A stretch of 64,000 nucleotides of DNA from Agarilytica rhodophyticola (GCF_002157225.2 NZ_CP021746.1:1-64000); one strand, 5' to 3'; positions 8,179-17,070 are shown, numbered from the stretch's first letter. Notes: generated by a model not told the origin, from the letters alone. Program-made: numbers and translations.

Positions 8179-9099
8179 TTAGTGTGTGGTGTTGTCGTGT
8201 ATATTGTTGCTTATGTTGTTTTGTGTATTGCTGTGTTGTAACTGTGATTGTGTGTCTGTTTGGGCAGGCTCTCTAAGACCGTAGTCAAGATGGTGAACCA
8301 TCATGTCTGCAGGCCGTTTTATTTTTTCCATGAGGCGGCCTAAATGTGGCTCTTCAATGACATCTAATTTGCGACTTCTATCCTTCGCCGGATAACCAAA
8401 AGGGTTTAAGGTATGATTGATAAAAGCGCGATAGGGGGTGCCGTCTTCAGAAGGCAGGTCTGCCATCGTAATAACCTGATCGACAATCCCAGGCAATTCT
8501 AATCCGGTTTTAGACCCTTCGATTTGTGGCTCAAAAACGCGACGATTAAATTCATCTACCTTTTCATCGAGTATTCCCACGAACCAGACACTTTTATTCC
8601 GTGTATGCTGGAGGTGTGTTAACCAAGCAATCATCTCCTGGCCGTGTAACCCGTAAGCGCCACGGATATCAGGCTTACCAGTACGTTCACTAAACGCTTG
8701 CGGTTGGCCTTTACACCATTGAAAACATAAGCGACCAGCAACAGTAATGGAGTCAATAAAAATAATGTTATATTGATCTAACTGGGCCGGATCTCCGTAT
8801 TTTTTACAGACAGCATTAAAATGTGCTTCGCTATAGGATTGTTCATCGCGCAGCGCGTAATTAGGCCCACCAATAAATACAGCAAAGTCTCGACACTCTT
8901 GCCATGTCTTGGGCCTAAAGGCATCACCATTCCAATCCTCCACGGCAAGATCACCGGCTTCGATATCAAAAAATAATGTCGACGATGTAGGAAGGGTTAA
9001 CAGTAACGAAGTTTTACCGATACCACTTTTACCAAAAATACAGCCTTTAACACCCCGGTGCTGTGATCGCCGTTGTTCTGCAGTAATAAGAGGAAACAT
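8179..9099 (-). CDS. RecA-like ATPase of the phage Sak4/AAA_24 type
   Basis: This is a 306-aa single-domain RecA-fold ATPase. Walker A is GKSGIGKT (residues 23-30), the acidic strand LFFDIEAGDL follows, and Walker B is IIFIDS (112-117, D116). The family acts in single-strand annealing or recombination of phage DNA together with an ssDNA-binding protein, here encoded immediately downstream. The last ~35 residues are Gln/Asn/His-rich and probably disordered. Its ATG overlaps the stop of the HTH gene by one base, so the two are translationally coupled. No signal peptide; a cytoplasmic protein. Confidence 0.82.
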   Translation of the reverse strand: MFPLITAEQRRSQHRGVKGCIFGKSGIGKTSLLLTLPTSSTLFFDIEAGDLAVEDWNGDAFRPKTWQECRDFAVFIGGPNYALRDEQSYSEAHFNAVCKKYGDPAQLDQYNIIFIDSITVAGRLCFQWCKGQPQAFSERTGKPDIRGAYGLHGQEMIAWLTHLQHTRNKSVWFVGILDEKVDEFNRRVFEPQIEGSKTGLELPGIVDQVITMADLPSEDGTPYRAFINHTLNPFGYPAKDRSRKLDVIEEPHLGRLMEKIKRPADMMVHHLDYGLREPAQTDTQSQLQHSNTQNNISNNIHDNTTH

Positions 9100-9338
9100 T
9101 AGGCTCGCACCTCCTGATCCTGAAATTTTTCACCGGTGCTTTTACGCAAGGACTGTGCTTCATATGCGACAATATCTTCCTCGCGATATACCACACGGTT
9201 ATGTAATTTTAAAAAGGCAGGGCCAATCCCTTTTGAGCGCCAATTAGCGATCGTGCTTTCACTTAAATTCCAACGAAGAGCAAGTTGTTCTTGATTAAGA
9301 TGTGAGGCTAATGTCATAAAATCTCCTAACGTATTCAA
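9099..9338 (-). CDS. Small HTH DNA-binding protein (excisionase/MerR-like)
   Basis: This 79-aa protein is almost entirely one winged-helix domain of the excisionase/HTH_17 type. LNQEQLALRWNLSESTIANWRSKGIGPAFLKLHNRVVYREEDIVAYEA has the helix-turn-helix, the GPAFLKL wing and the YREEDIVAYE helix typical of that family. It is the first gene of the leftward replication operon and lies directly under a promoter region with four TTTGTACTG repeats. It may therefore control its own operon or act as a recombination directionality factor for the serine recombinase nearby. The second role is inference only. Confidence 0.8.
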   Translation of the reverse strand: MNTLGDFMTLASHLNQEQLALRWNLSESTIANWRSKGIGPAFLKLHNRVVYREEDIVAYEAQSLRKSTGEKFQDQEVRA

Positions 9339-9357
9339 GAGGTATTATGAAGAAGCG

Positions 9358-9459
9358 TTTGTACTGGCGTCTAGTGGGCTTTGTACTGCAATTTGTACTG
9401 TAATTTGTACTGCGGCGATTTTTTTTGAAAAAAGTCGTATAAATATATTGTATACGACT
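9358..9459. promoter_or_regulatory. Operator region: four TTTGTACTG repeats plus an inverted repeat
   Basis: TTTGTACTG occurs at 9358, 9380, 9392 and 9404, three of them with 12-base spacing. It is followed by the inverted repeat AGTCGTATA/TATACGACT (9433-9441 and 9451-9459). This stands between the leftward replication operon and the 382-aa gene, where the operon promoter must be. The repeats are probable binding sites of the operon's own regulator or of a repressor. Confidence 0.6.
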
Positions 9460-9547
9460 ATTAATTGCACAAAATTAAATGATGATACTATTGCTTAACA
9501 TTAGCTCCGAGTGAAAATTATCGTGGTCATACGCGCTAATTTTTTAT

Positions 9548-10696
9548 TTAAATATTAAAACAATAATATCCTCTTTTAGGACTCACGATATAGTCTTCCC
9601 ATTCCAACGAGTTACTAAATAATGATTGCATGCGTGTTGCGCCACCTCTTTGTCCAGGTATTTTAGTTGCAGCTAGAATTTCTTTAGCCGGTAACTCCCA
9701 ACGTCCTTTTTTGGCTTGCTCATACATATAACGAATCGCCAAAGGACGACGTTCGCCACCAATATACCAATCTGGCTTCCCTTTTATTTTTAAGATACGT
9801 CTCGCTGCATCATAGTGCACGGGGAGATAAGAAGCGTCTGATGTAACGTAATCAAGTTTAAGAGTGGGTTGCACCTGATTAACCTGGAGTAGTGCCTGAC
9901 TATCCACCGACGCTTGGTGAGAGTTACCTGTCAACAATTGATAACGATAGGGCTTAGGGTATTGTATTTTTCCTACGTCGCTGATATTGAGAAGATAACG
10001 GGCAAAAAATACCGTATTCATTTTACGTGTATATAGCGTACTGGCCGTCACATCCGTTATTCCTGTTCTAGGATCGTAGACGATACTGACGGCTTGCGAC
10101 CATGATTTAGAAAGTAATGCCGTGCGCCCATCAATGGGATAGTCATTGGCTTTGGGTAAGCGATTAAGGTACACAAGAATTTTAAAATTATAAGCATACT
10201 CTGAGAGTAAGCGCTTGACGACTTTTATATCAATATCCTCTTCAGCGTATCTCAGCATACCCGCTAAATTGCGTTTATAATGCACAAGGGGGTGCTGACC
10301 CTCGTTGAGAGTCAACAATGGCGGCAACTGAAATACCGTGGTATTAGGGTCAGAAAGATGATCCTCCGCTAACAACACAGCCACCACTTCATGAAATAGA
10401 TGTTGATGATGCACATAGAGCCAAAGGCTTTGCTCATGTTCGTTGTGGATAGAATAGAATGTCTGCCGTTCTCCGTCAGACATCGCAGAATTTACCGAGG
10501 AAAGCTCAAAGCGCTTAATGTTTTGAGCCACTAAAAAAATCGAGTCTGCCCACATATTCGCGGTATTCACACCGCCTTGAGTATCATGAGAGGCAGCGGC
10601 TATTTTAGAATGGATAAGTGAATGATAAGTATCGGTGTTAACAGCGTGCAACAAGCGCGTACACGGATCAAGAGACATAGGCATACTGTCGTCCAT
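9548..10696 (-). CDS. Unrecognised 382-aa protein of the integrated element
   Basis: I do not recognise this family. The protein is soluble, without signal peptide or membrane helices. It has a largely helical N-terminal half and a basic C-terminal 90 residues (DAARRILKIKGKPDWYIGGERRPLAIRYMYE..., ATKIPGQRGGATRMQSLF) that could be a winged-helix DNA-binding region. It stands alone, read leftward, between the replication operon and the rightward integration module, with intergenic gaps of 209 and 322 bases. The position suggests a replication or maintenance function for the element, but this is inference. The codon usage and AT content match its neighbours. The end of the protein, VSPKRGYYCFNI, is intact. 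Confidence 0.7.
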   Translation of the reverse strand: MDDSMPMSLDPCTRLLHAVNTDTYHSLIHSKIAAASHDTQGGVNTANMWADSIFLVAQNIKRFELSSVNSAMSDGERQTFYSIHNEHEQSLWLYVHHQHLFHEVVAVLLAEDHLSDPNTTVFQLPPLLTLNEGQHPLVHYKRNLAGMLRYAEEDIDIKVVKRLLSEYAYNFKILVYLNRLPKANDYPIDGRTALLSKSWSQAVSIVYDPRTGITDVTASTLYTRKMNTVFFARYLLNISDVGKIQYPKPYRYQLLTGNSHQASVDSQALLQVNQVQPTLKLDYVTSDASYLPVHYDAARRILKIKGKPDWYIGGERRPLAIRYMYEQAKKGRWELPAKEILAATKIPGQRGGATRMQSLFSNSLEWEDYIVSPKRGYYCFNI

Positions 10697-11018
10697 GGTA
10701 AAAAACGAATCTAAGAAAGCGTAAAAATTTGGAAACCAACTACTGAAAAGCTACCACGACGTGATATCAGCATGATGCAAACAAAAAATAAATAATAAGA
10801 ATCAAAACCAAATCGCTTTTATTTCACTTGTTAACATTAAAGTATGTTAAAAATAGAAAAATAAAAGCTTTAAAAAACCTCCCTAGAATTACTTTCTCTT
10901 ACCAGCAGTGACATACTCTTATAATGCAATGCAACTCGTTACCAATTGTCTTATCGCATCCCTCCTCATTTATTTTCTACAATAAGAACATGGGTTAACA
11001 ACAAAGGTTCCTCAACAC

Positions 11019-11183
11019 GTGACAAACAACAAGCGATTACCTCATGACATGACAGTCGAAGAGCGGATAAAAGAAATTGCTGAAATACTATCAAATGGAT
11101 TAATACGTAAACGATTTCAATCATTATATCAAAAAGATAAGCGGATTCATGCAGATAAAAAAGCTTTAAACGCCAAAATATAG
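11019..11183 (+). CDS. Small 54-aa protein preceding DUF2924 gene
   Basis: A GTG-started frame encodes MTNNKRLPHDMTVEERIKEI...LNAKI, 54 aa. Serine-recombinase modules of this kind commonly carry a short gene with a TVEER(I/L).EIAEIL..GL.R motif just upstream of the DUF2924 gene; MTVEERIKEIAEILSNGLIR matches it well. The peptide is basic and helical, and its role is unknown. The conserved motif and conserved order make it a real gene in spite of its length. Confidence 0.7.
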   Translation: MTNNKRLPHDMTVEERIKEIAEILSNGLIRKRFQSLYQKDKRIHADKKALNAKI

Positions 11184-11263
11184 CGAAGACTAACTAACAG
11201 CTTGCTTCGTCTGCCTACCTGAGCGTACATGGAAAACCTATTATCAACATCCAAAGGACAGCC

Positions 11264-11746
11264 ATGCCGATAACAGCCCCCCCCCCTTCTACACTGACGC
11301 AGATCATGCAACTTGAAAGTATGACCATGAAAGAACTGTTAGTCATGTGGCAGGAATTCAACCCGACACCACCCCCAGTGCGAGCACGAAGCTATATTGA
11401 ACGACGTCTGGCTTATGCATTACAAGTTAACGCGTTAACTGCTGAAGATAAGAAAATAGTTGCTAAAAATACACAACGTATTGAAATCATCAGTAAATCC
11501 TATGTGTTCAATAAAAGCAAAAATAAACAAGGCACTTATACCCCTGTACCAGGCACCATTTTGAAGCGACTTTATAACGATGTGGAATACGAGGTGATTG
11601 TGCGATCAGACGGACAGTTTGAATTTCAAAAACAGCTCTATAAAAGCTTATCCAAAATTGCGAAAGAGATTACCGGTACACATTGGTCTGGACCTGCGTT
11701 TTTTGGTTTGCGTAAGCCTAACACCCCATCGAAAAAGAAAAAGTGA
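11264..11746 (+). CDS. DUF2924 family protein of the integration module
   Basis: This 160-aa protein has the DUF2924 pattern: L..M..KELL.MW.EF......R.RSYIERRLAYALQ, then GTILKRLYNDVEYEVIVRSDGQFEFQKQLYKSLSKIAKEITGTHWSGPAFFGL. The C-terminal half resembles the RAMA-type small beta domain found with DNA-modifying and recombination proteins. These genes almost always precede a large serine recombinase in phage-like islands, as here (15 bases). The function is unknown; an accessory factor for recombination or DNA binding is likely. The C-terminal tail is lysine-rich (SKKKK). Confidence 0.88.
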   Translation: MPITAPPPSTLTQIMQLESMTMKELLVMWQEFNPTPPPVRARSYIERRLAYALQVNALTAEDKKIVAKNTQRIEIISKSYVFNKSKNKQGTYTPVPGTILKRLYNDVEYEVIVRSDGQFEFQKQLYKSLSKIAKEITGTHWSGPAFFGLRKPNTPSKKKK

Positions 11747-11761
11747 GGGAAAGAAAAATAG

Positions 11762-13120
11762 ATGAGTAAACATGTTATACCTAAACGTCGATGTGCTGTC
11801 TACACACGAAAATCCCACGAAGAGGGACTGGATCAAGATTACAATTCTATTGATGCTCAAAAAGATGCCGGGCACGCGTATATTACCGCGCACAGAAGTG
11901 AAGGCTGGATTTCAGTGAACGATAACTATGATGATCCCGCCTATTCTGGTGGGACACTGGAGCGCCCTGCCCTAAAACGCTTAATGAGAGATATTGAAGA
12001 GGACAAAATTGATACTGTAGTGGTATATAAAATAGATCGCCTCACACGGAGCCTCCATGACTTTTCGCAGCTAGTGGAGATATTTGAGCGTATGAACGTA
12101 TCCTTTGTTTCTGTCACACAGGAATTTAACACGACTAGCTCTATGGGGCGCTTAATGCTAAATATCTTATTATCCTTTGCGCAATTTGAGCGTGAGGTCA
12201 CAGCAGAGCGCATACGAGATAAAGTGGCCTCAAGTAAACGTAAAGGCTTATGGATGGGAGGTATTCCACCGCTCGGCTATGATGTTAAGGATAGACTATT
12301 AGTGGTTAACAGCAATGAGGCTAAGACAGTCCGCCACATATTTTCTCGCTTTTTAGAGATAGGATCAGCCACACTGCTTGTAAAAGAATTACGCCTCGAC
12401 GGGATATCCACAAAGTCATGGACAACAAAAGATAATAAATATCGCCCTGGGAAGCTTATCGATAAAGGCTTTATTTATAAGCTTTTCCAGAATCGAACAT
12501 ACTTAGGCGAGATTGGACACAAGGGCCAATGGTATGAAGGTAAGCACGATGCCATTATCGATAAGACACTCTGGGAAGCCGTCCATAAGAAGCTCGCCGA
12601 CAGCTATAAGGCCAAAGGTAACAATACGCGTGCTAAGGTTCCCTTTTTGTTAAAGGGATTGCTCTTTGATACAGAAGGTCGTGCCCTCACTACTTCATTT
12701 GCCAATAGTCGTCACAAAAATGGTAAACGCTATCGCTACTACCTCAGTATACGTGATGCTAAGGAAGGCGCTGGCACTTCCGATTTAACCCGGTTTCCAG
12801 CCAGTGAACTAGAAACGGCTGTGACAACACAAGTCATGACACTATTAAAGTCGTCAGAGATCGTCAAGGAGGTGACCACTATCGCTCAGGTTCACGATGA
12901 TGAATTAGACGAAGCCATGGTAGCAGTCGCGCTGACAAAAATGACAACCTTATGGGAGCAACTCTTTCCTGATGAACAAGCGCGATTGATTCATCTAATG
13001 ATTGAGAAAATTATTATCACCCCCAATGCCATGGATCTACGACTAAGAAAAAATGGACTCGAACAACTGGCACAAGAAATAACCCCGGAAACTTTGAAAA
13101 AGAAGGTGGTCAATGGATAA
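11762..13120 (+). CDS. Large serine recombinase (site-specific integrase)
   Basis: This 452-aa enzyme catalyses integration and excision by serine chemistry. The catalytic S18 lies in VYTRKSHEEG. The Arg residues R93 and R96 are in YKIDRLTRS, and the E-helix segment is LLSFAQFEREVTAERIRDK. The recombinase DNA-binding domain (PPLGYDV..., IFSRFLEIGSATLLVKELRLDGI, GFIYKLFQNRTYLGEIGHKG) and a shortened zinc-ribbon/coiled-coil region follow. The zinc ribbon seems to lack its cysteines (KVPFLLKGLLFDTEGRALTTSF). At 452 aa it is a little shorter than typical large serine recombinases (about 500-650). It lies between DUF2924 and the DNA-binding gene, which overlaps its 3' end by 8 bases. Confidence 0.93.
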   Translation: MSKHVIPKRRCAVYTRKSHEEGLDQDYNSIDAQKDAGHAYITAHRSEGWISVNDNYDDPAYSGGTLERPALKRLMRDIEEDKIDTVVVYKIDRLTRSLHDFSQLVEIFERMNVSFVSVTQEFNTTSSMGRLMLNILLSFAQFEREVTAERIRDKVASSKRKGLWMGGIPPLGYDVKDRLLVVNSNEAKTVRHIFSRFLEIGSATLLVKELRLDGISTKSWTTKDNKYRPGKLIDKGFIYKLFQNRTYLGEIGHKGQWYEGKHDAIIDKTLWEAVHKKLADSYKAKGNNTRAKVPFLLKGLLFDTEGRALTTSFANSRHKNGKRYRYYLSIRDAKEGAGTSDLTRFPASELETAVTTQVMTLLKSSEIVKEVTTIAQVHDDELDEAMVAVALTKMTTLWEQLFPDEQARLIHLMIEKIIITPNAMDLRLRKNGLEQLAQEITPETLKKKVVNG

Positions 13121-13547
13121 TCAATCAACACCTATGTCTCATATAATTGAAAGTAGCGACGGCTCCCTCTCAATAAAGATACCGTTAACACCTAAAGTAC
13201 GCAGTGGCCGTAAGATTATTACCCTCCCTGGCAGTACAGATAGCGACTACCGCCCCTGGGATAGCCAGCCCACGCCACTTCAATTAGCGCTAGCGAGGGC
13301 TTATGAGTGGGAGCAAAAACTCAACAGCGGCGTCTATGGCTCAATAAAAGAGTTAGCTAACAAAGAGGGTGTGGATAATAGTTATGTCAGTCGTATATTA
13401 AATCTTAATATATTGGCGCCTGATATTATTCAGGCGATTCTTGATGAAAAGGTGCCGGATACTTTGACTATTCAAGAGTTAGGGGCGGATACGCCTATGG
13501 GATGGGAAGAGCAAAGGGAGAAGTTTGGCCTATGTCAGCAGGAATAA
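13113..13547 (+). CDS. HTH DNA-binding partner of the serine recombinase
   Basis: This 144-aa protein is encoded with an 8-base overlap behind the recombinase. The HTH is the segment GSIKELANKEGVDNSYVSRILNLNILAPDIIQAIL, which resembles the KorB/ParB-type helix-turn-helix. It follows a conserved PTPLQLALARAYEWEQKL helix. Proteins of this kind follow DUF2924-recombinase pairs in many proteobacterial islands. The likely role is binding the attachment site or regulating the module. The N-terminal 45 residues are probably flexible. Confidence 0.85.
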   Translation: MDNQSTPMSHIIESSDGSLSIKIPLTPKVRSGRKIITLPGSTDSDYRPWDSQPTPLQLALARAYEWEQKLNSGVYGSIKELANKEGVDNSYVSRILNLNILAPDIIQAILDEKVPDTLTIQELGADTPMGWEEQREKFGLCQQE

Positions 13548-13688
13548 TCATGTCAACAATGCCAAGGGTTGCCACAACATATCATCGGTAATACTATGGT
13601 TAGGTGTCAATGACGATTGTGTCTACAACAATCGCGTCATTTTTGGAAGAGTCTGAAGTATGATCACACTGACCAAGGATTTATATAC

Positions 13689-14282
13689 ATGCCAGTTCCT
13701 CACGTACTCACTAAATATTATGAATTGAACTTAGTCGATCGCACGATTATCAACATTGTCGAAAAACTTCAAGGTGAACTCACACTTAGTGAGATTAATC
13801 AAATTAAAGTAATGGCTAGCGTTCAATCCGGTATTGAGTCTTACCGAGAAGAAACGGCCAAAAAGAATAGCCAAAGCCTACGAAGCGAAGAGCACAAATC
13901 ACACATACTCGGAAAGCATTTAGAAGAGAAATTTGGGCCTCGCCCTGCGAGAACACACGCCCATGCAATTGTAGCAGGTAAACATCCTTTGGCCGCCGCC
14001 ATAAGACTTATTATGTCGAAGCTTAAAATCGGGATTGATGATGTGGATAATGGCTGCTGGTTACCAGAAAATATCGCGGCAACCCCTCATCCGGCCATGC
14101 CTAAAGCACCCCCACATAGCCGCATACACCGGTATAACTATTATTTCTGGATTAACTCGCTACTTTCCAGCCACCGACAAGCGGATGCTTTCAGAAATAG
14201 ACTCAAGCTGATTTCTCAAATGCTCTACACGGGCAACATGCCAGAATATGTCATGTTACCCAAGGGCAAAGGCTTACCCTAG
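13689..14282 (+). CDS. AHH-family nuclease toxin
   Basis: The frame is open from a TTG at 13617. The ATG at 13689, with AAGGA 8 bases before it, is the better start and gives 197 aa. The C-terminal half is an HNH/EndoVII-superfamily AHH nuclease: HAHAIVAGKH (about residues 90-99), A..R......GIDDVDNGCWLP (about 116-126) and HSRIHRYNYYFWIN (about 143-156). Here the motif reads H-A-H-A rather than A-H-H, a variant I think is shared by a subgroup. There is no secretion or trafficking domain, so it may act inside the cell or ride on another secretion route. The overlapping downstream gene is of an immunity family, which supports a toxin role. Confidence 0.8.
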   Translation: MPVPHVLTKYYELNLVDRTIINIVEKLQGELTLSEINQIKVMASVQSGIESYREETAKKNSQSLRSEEHKSHILGKHLEEKFGPRPARTHAHAIVAGKHPLAAAIRLIMSKLKIGIDDVDNGCWLPENIAATPHPAMPKAPPHSRIHRYNYYFWINSLLSSHRQADAFRNRLKLISQMLYTGNMPEYVMLPKGKGLP

Positions 14283-14851
14283 TGAAAACGTATAAGCTCA
14301 GAGCAGATAAAACACGCTACATGAATGGCTATCTTTCTGTGGATGATATTGAACACACCATCGGTGACTACTTTTTACTTGATCAAGACTACTGGGCGGA
14401 TTTTTGGAAGCCCATTAAGACTGAGTTTATTGATGACAGTGATAGTGGATCTGTAATTCATCCCCCTGACATTACACTCTGGGGGACAACAAATAATTTT
14501 ATCTGTAATGAAAAATCTTACCATGCACTTAAAGACGAGCTGGAAGCTTATGGCGAATGGCTACCGCTAACATGCGAACACATTCCTTACTGGCTATTGC
14601 ATGCAACAAAAAAAATGAGCATTGATGCAGTAGATACAAAAAAAAGTGAACGCTCAACAAATATATTAGGTGATATCGAGGCAAGCAAAATTATCTTCAA
14701 AGATAACGCCGTCAAAGACCAACTTATCTTTCTTACAGAATATAACCGCTATAAGAATATTTATTGCTCAGAGCGCTTTAAACACCTAATCGACGCTTTG
14801 GAATTGAAAGGACTCGTCTTTAGTGAAGACATGACCAATTCGCCATTATAG
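14282..14851 (+). CDS. Immunity protein (Imm11/Imm43-like) paired with the AHH nuclease
   Basis: The 189-aa protein starts with GTG overlapping the last base of the toxin's stop codon. It shows the layout of the Imm11/DUF1629-type family: a W.PIK..F segment, a PDI........CNEKSYHAL..ELE.YGEWLP core, YWL, and an ending I(Y)C...FK..ID...LKGLVF. Two clear paralogues lie at 32.5 and 33.0 kb. The family is expected to bind and block the cognate nuclease. The exact Imm family number is my best guess; the homology among the three copies is directly visible. Confidence 0.72.
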   Translation: MKTYKLRADKTRYMNGYLSVDDIEHTIGDYFLLDQDYWADFWKPIKTEFIDDSDSGSVIHPPDITLWGTTNNFICNEKSYHALKDELEAYGEWLPLTCEHIPYWLLHATKKMSIDAVDTKKSERSTNILGDIEASKIIFKDNAVKDQLIFLTEYNRYKNIYCSERFKHLIDALELKGLVFSEDMTNSPL

Positions 14852-14983
14852 GATCATGCAGTTTGACGTAGAACTTTAGTGCTCTAATATAGAAGCCTCA
14901 CATAGAGATGCTTTCAATATAAGAGGTACCTATTAATAGTAATAGTCGAGAAAACTTGCATAACCAGCTCAGAAAATACTTGT

Positions 14984-15265
14984 TTACAATTCGTGTCGCC
15001 CCAAGTAAACAGTACGCACAATATCTGTCTTTTTATTTGTAACAATCGTAAAATCTGCTTTAGGGTAATACGCTACCCACTGCATATTGTTGGTGCCAGA
15101 TAACGTTTCAGGACTCCCTAATACATCATGTTCTGCATACGGAACCTTCTTACCTGTATAAAGCCTTGTTAGCTCTTGATGTCTTTCTGTATTAACTTGA
15201 GATGTGTCACTGCAAGCGAATAGTTGTAAACAAAGAAGTAGTATTAAAAAGATGTGATTTTTCAT
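14984..15265 (-). CDS. Small putative lipoprotein
   Basis: This 93-aa protein has a clear lipoprotein signal, MKNHIFLILLLCLQLFACSDT. The lipobox LFAC puts the mature N terminus at C18. The rest (TRLYTGKKVPYAEHDVLGSPETLSG, MQWVAYYPKADFTIVTNKKTDIVRTVYLG) reads as a small beta-rich domain of the kind seen in outer-membrane assembly factors such as SmpA/BamE-like folds, but the match is weak. It stands alone between the toxin-immunity pair and the next small operon, and is read leftward. Confidence 0.6.
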   Translation of the reverse strand: MKNHIFLILLLCLQLFACSDTSQVNTERHQELTRLYTGKKVPYAEHDVLGSPETLSGTNNMQWVAYYPKADFTIVTNKKTDIVRTVYLGRHEL

Positions 15266-15566
15266 AAAATTCCTTCACTAGGATTTGCTTAACAGAAATT
15301 ACATACATTACAAAATTTGACGAACATTATACCTATATACTAACCATTAAGTAGGAATCATTCTACTAACATAAATTCAACTGCATATACTACTCTATTT
15401 TTAAATAAACAATAAACTAGCTAAGCTTAACAAGAAAACTTGGTGCGCCATATTTTTCGAGAGAACATAGTATTAGTTGTTGTCATGTACACCTTAAAGC
15501 CTAACCCACACGTAGTTACGGTGACTTAGTTATCATATAAAAATATTATTATAAATACACCACGCT

Positions 15567-15854
15567 TCATACTTTTTCCGTTTTCGTTATATTGCTAACA
15601 CTACAGATTTTATAGCCACACACCCAATTAGCCTCACAACTATTACATTGAAATATATGCTCGTGTCGCCCTTCATACATCTCAGGGCCATCACCAACAA
15701 TATCCGTTGAACCACAACATGGGCAATAATCACCCCCACTATTAACGAATGTATCGGCCTCTTGTTGGCTTAGTTCTATATCAATAATATTATATTTTTC
15801 TTCTATAGGTTCAGGCTGTACTTTTTTATTTGAAAAAAAATCTAAGAATGTCAT
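15567..15854 (-). CDS. Small zinc-ribbon protein
   Basis: This 95-aa protein carries a rubredoxin-like or zinc-ribbon core: CPCCGSTDIVGDG....HIFQCNSCEANWVCGYK, with C-x2-C pairs about 27 residues apart (a third cysteine follows the first pair's P). No further domain is seen and the function is unknown. It is probably co-transcribed with the 75-aa gene just upstream, 4 bases away. Confidence 0.6.
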   Translation of the reverse strand: MTFLDFFSNKKVQPEPIEEKYNIIDIELSQQEADTFVNSGGDYCPCCGSTDIVGDGPEMYEGRHEHIFQCNSCEANWVCGYKICSVSNITKTEKV

Positions 15855-15858
15855 TGCT

Positions 15859-16086
15859 TCAGTTTCGCTTACTTTGGCTTTTTACTAGTGATCGATATTT
15901 GATAATTAAACTGATAATTTCATGAGAAAATACAGCAGCTTCTAATGCCTCATCTAAAGAAGCTCTTTGGGGCAATAATACATTGAATCGCTTTTTCAAT
16001 ATCTCTACGACTTGACTATCAATCGTTGGATCAATATCCATCCCAGCATATATACATATACGTTGTTTGATAAATTCTTTAGACAT
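15859..16086 (-). CDS. Small conserved hypothetical protein of mobile islands
   Basis: This 75-aa helical protein begins MSKEFIKQRICIYAGMDIDPTID, followed by LLPQRASLDEALEAAVFSHEIISLIIKYR. The stretch LPQR(A/S)SLDE.LE.A...HEIISL is one I associate with short genes on plasmids and islands, but I know no function. It is the first gene of a two-gene leftward unit with the zinc-ribbon protein. Confidence 0.55.
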   Translation of the reverse strand: MSKEFIKQRICIYAGMDIDPTIDSQVVEILKKRFNVLLPQRASLDEALEAAVFSHEIISLIIKYRSLVKSQSKRN

Positions 16087-16376
16087 TTATTTAATCTATT
16101 TCTTATTAAAATGAAAGCCGTTATTAACTTTGCTATCAGTAAGACAATCGGTGCTGTTGTTAAATTTGTCATTTTTTATGGTTGCGCGACCTAACACCTT
16201 CATGAATTTCAAAGAATAAACGTCGCACCATATTTTTAGCTATGTATTATCTAGATTTTCATTATATAGTTTTTTTGATAATAATAGTCAGTTTATTCAA
16301 CACAAAAACTGTATGGCAATCACTCTAACTGGCATTAGATTCAGTTAACTACCTAGAGCTATAATATTATACTCTT

Positions 16377-17009
16377 TCAGTAAAGCCATGTCTGTGTTTT
16401 GTCATTATGATCAACTGCGTCCATGAATTTTTCACTGTCTGTTAATACTCCAAAGCCCCGTAGGCAAAGGTAGGCAACACCAAGAGAATAAAATAGAAAA
16501 ATCAACGTTCCCATAAACCAAAATATTCCTTTTTCTCCTAATACCCATATAGAAGTAGGAATCAAGCTCAAACCCAGGAATGAGAAGAAAAAATACCAGA
16601 TAGCATTCCATAGCTTTCTTACCCTTCTGTACCACCTCTTTTGAAAAAGGCCTCTAAAGCTAGGTTTTTTATCAGAAACATTGAAAACCAAGAAGTTTCT
16701 ACATGAAATATATTGAGATAGAGCTTCAGAAGGAGATTGCAAAGAAAACAAAAATGATATTTCACGCCAAGAAATTGCCCTCCCATACTTCTTTTCAATT
16801 AATTGCTCTAACATAAACTTGGTATTTACTTTGGTTTTATCAGTTAAAATATCTGACATTATCTCAAACTCTTCCTTTTCAAGAGTTTTAATTTTGTTAT
16901 GATACACTTTAAGACTAGGATACAACTTGATCATAAGAAATATTACAAATGCAAAATATACTTCTAGCCCTGACTGAGCTATAAAGTCTTTTAGAAAACC
17001 CCATGTCAT
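16377..17009 (-). CDS. Membrane protein, last gene of the PRTase-DprA operon
   Basis: This 210-aa protein has one N-terminal membrane helix (about residues 12-28, LEVYFAFVIFLMIKLY). A ~100-residue cytoplasmic part is rich in charged helices. Two further membrane helices lie near the C terminus (about 138-180, WYFFFSFLGLSLIPTSIWVLG and FWFMGTLIFLFYSLGVAYLCL). I do not recognise the family. It follows the other membrane gene by 61 bases in the same leftward run as DprA and the phosphoribosyltransferase. That suggests a membrane effector or partner, but an unrelated passenger is equally possible. Confidence 0.6.
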   Translation of the reverse strand: MTWGFLKDFIAQSGLEVYFAFVIFLMIKLYPSLKVYHNKIKTLEKEEFEIMSDILTDKTKVNTKFMLEQLIEKKYGRAISWREISFLFSLQSPSEALSQYISCRNFLVFNVSDKKPSFRGLFQKRWYRRVRKLWNAIWYFFFSFLGLSLIPTSIWVLGEKGIFWFMGTLIFLFYSLGVAYLCLRGFGVLTDSEKFMDAVDHNDKTQTWLY

Positions 17010-17070
17010 ATTCTTACTCTCAATATATTTGAAAAATTTTCAAAACTCTAAAGGTCTGTATATAAAGAAG

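Noticed and set aside
10815-10868. Long-spaced inverted repeat GCTTTTATTT/AAATAAAAGC
   Set aside because: Low-complexity AT-rich arms with a 34-base spacer; likely chance in promoter DNA.
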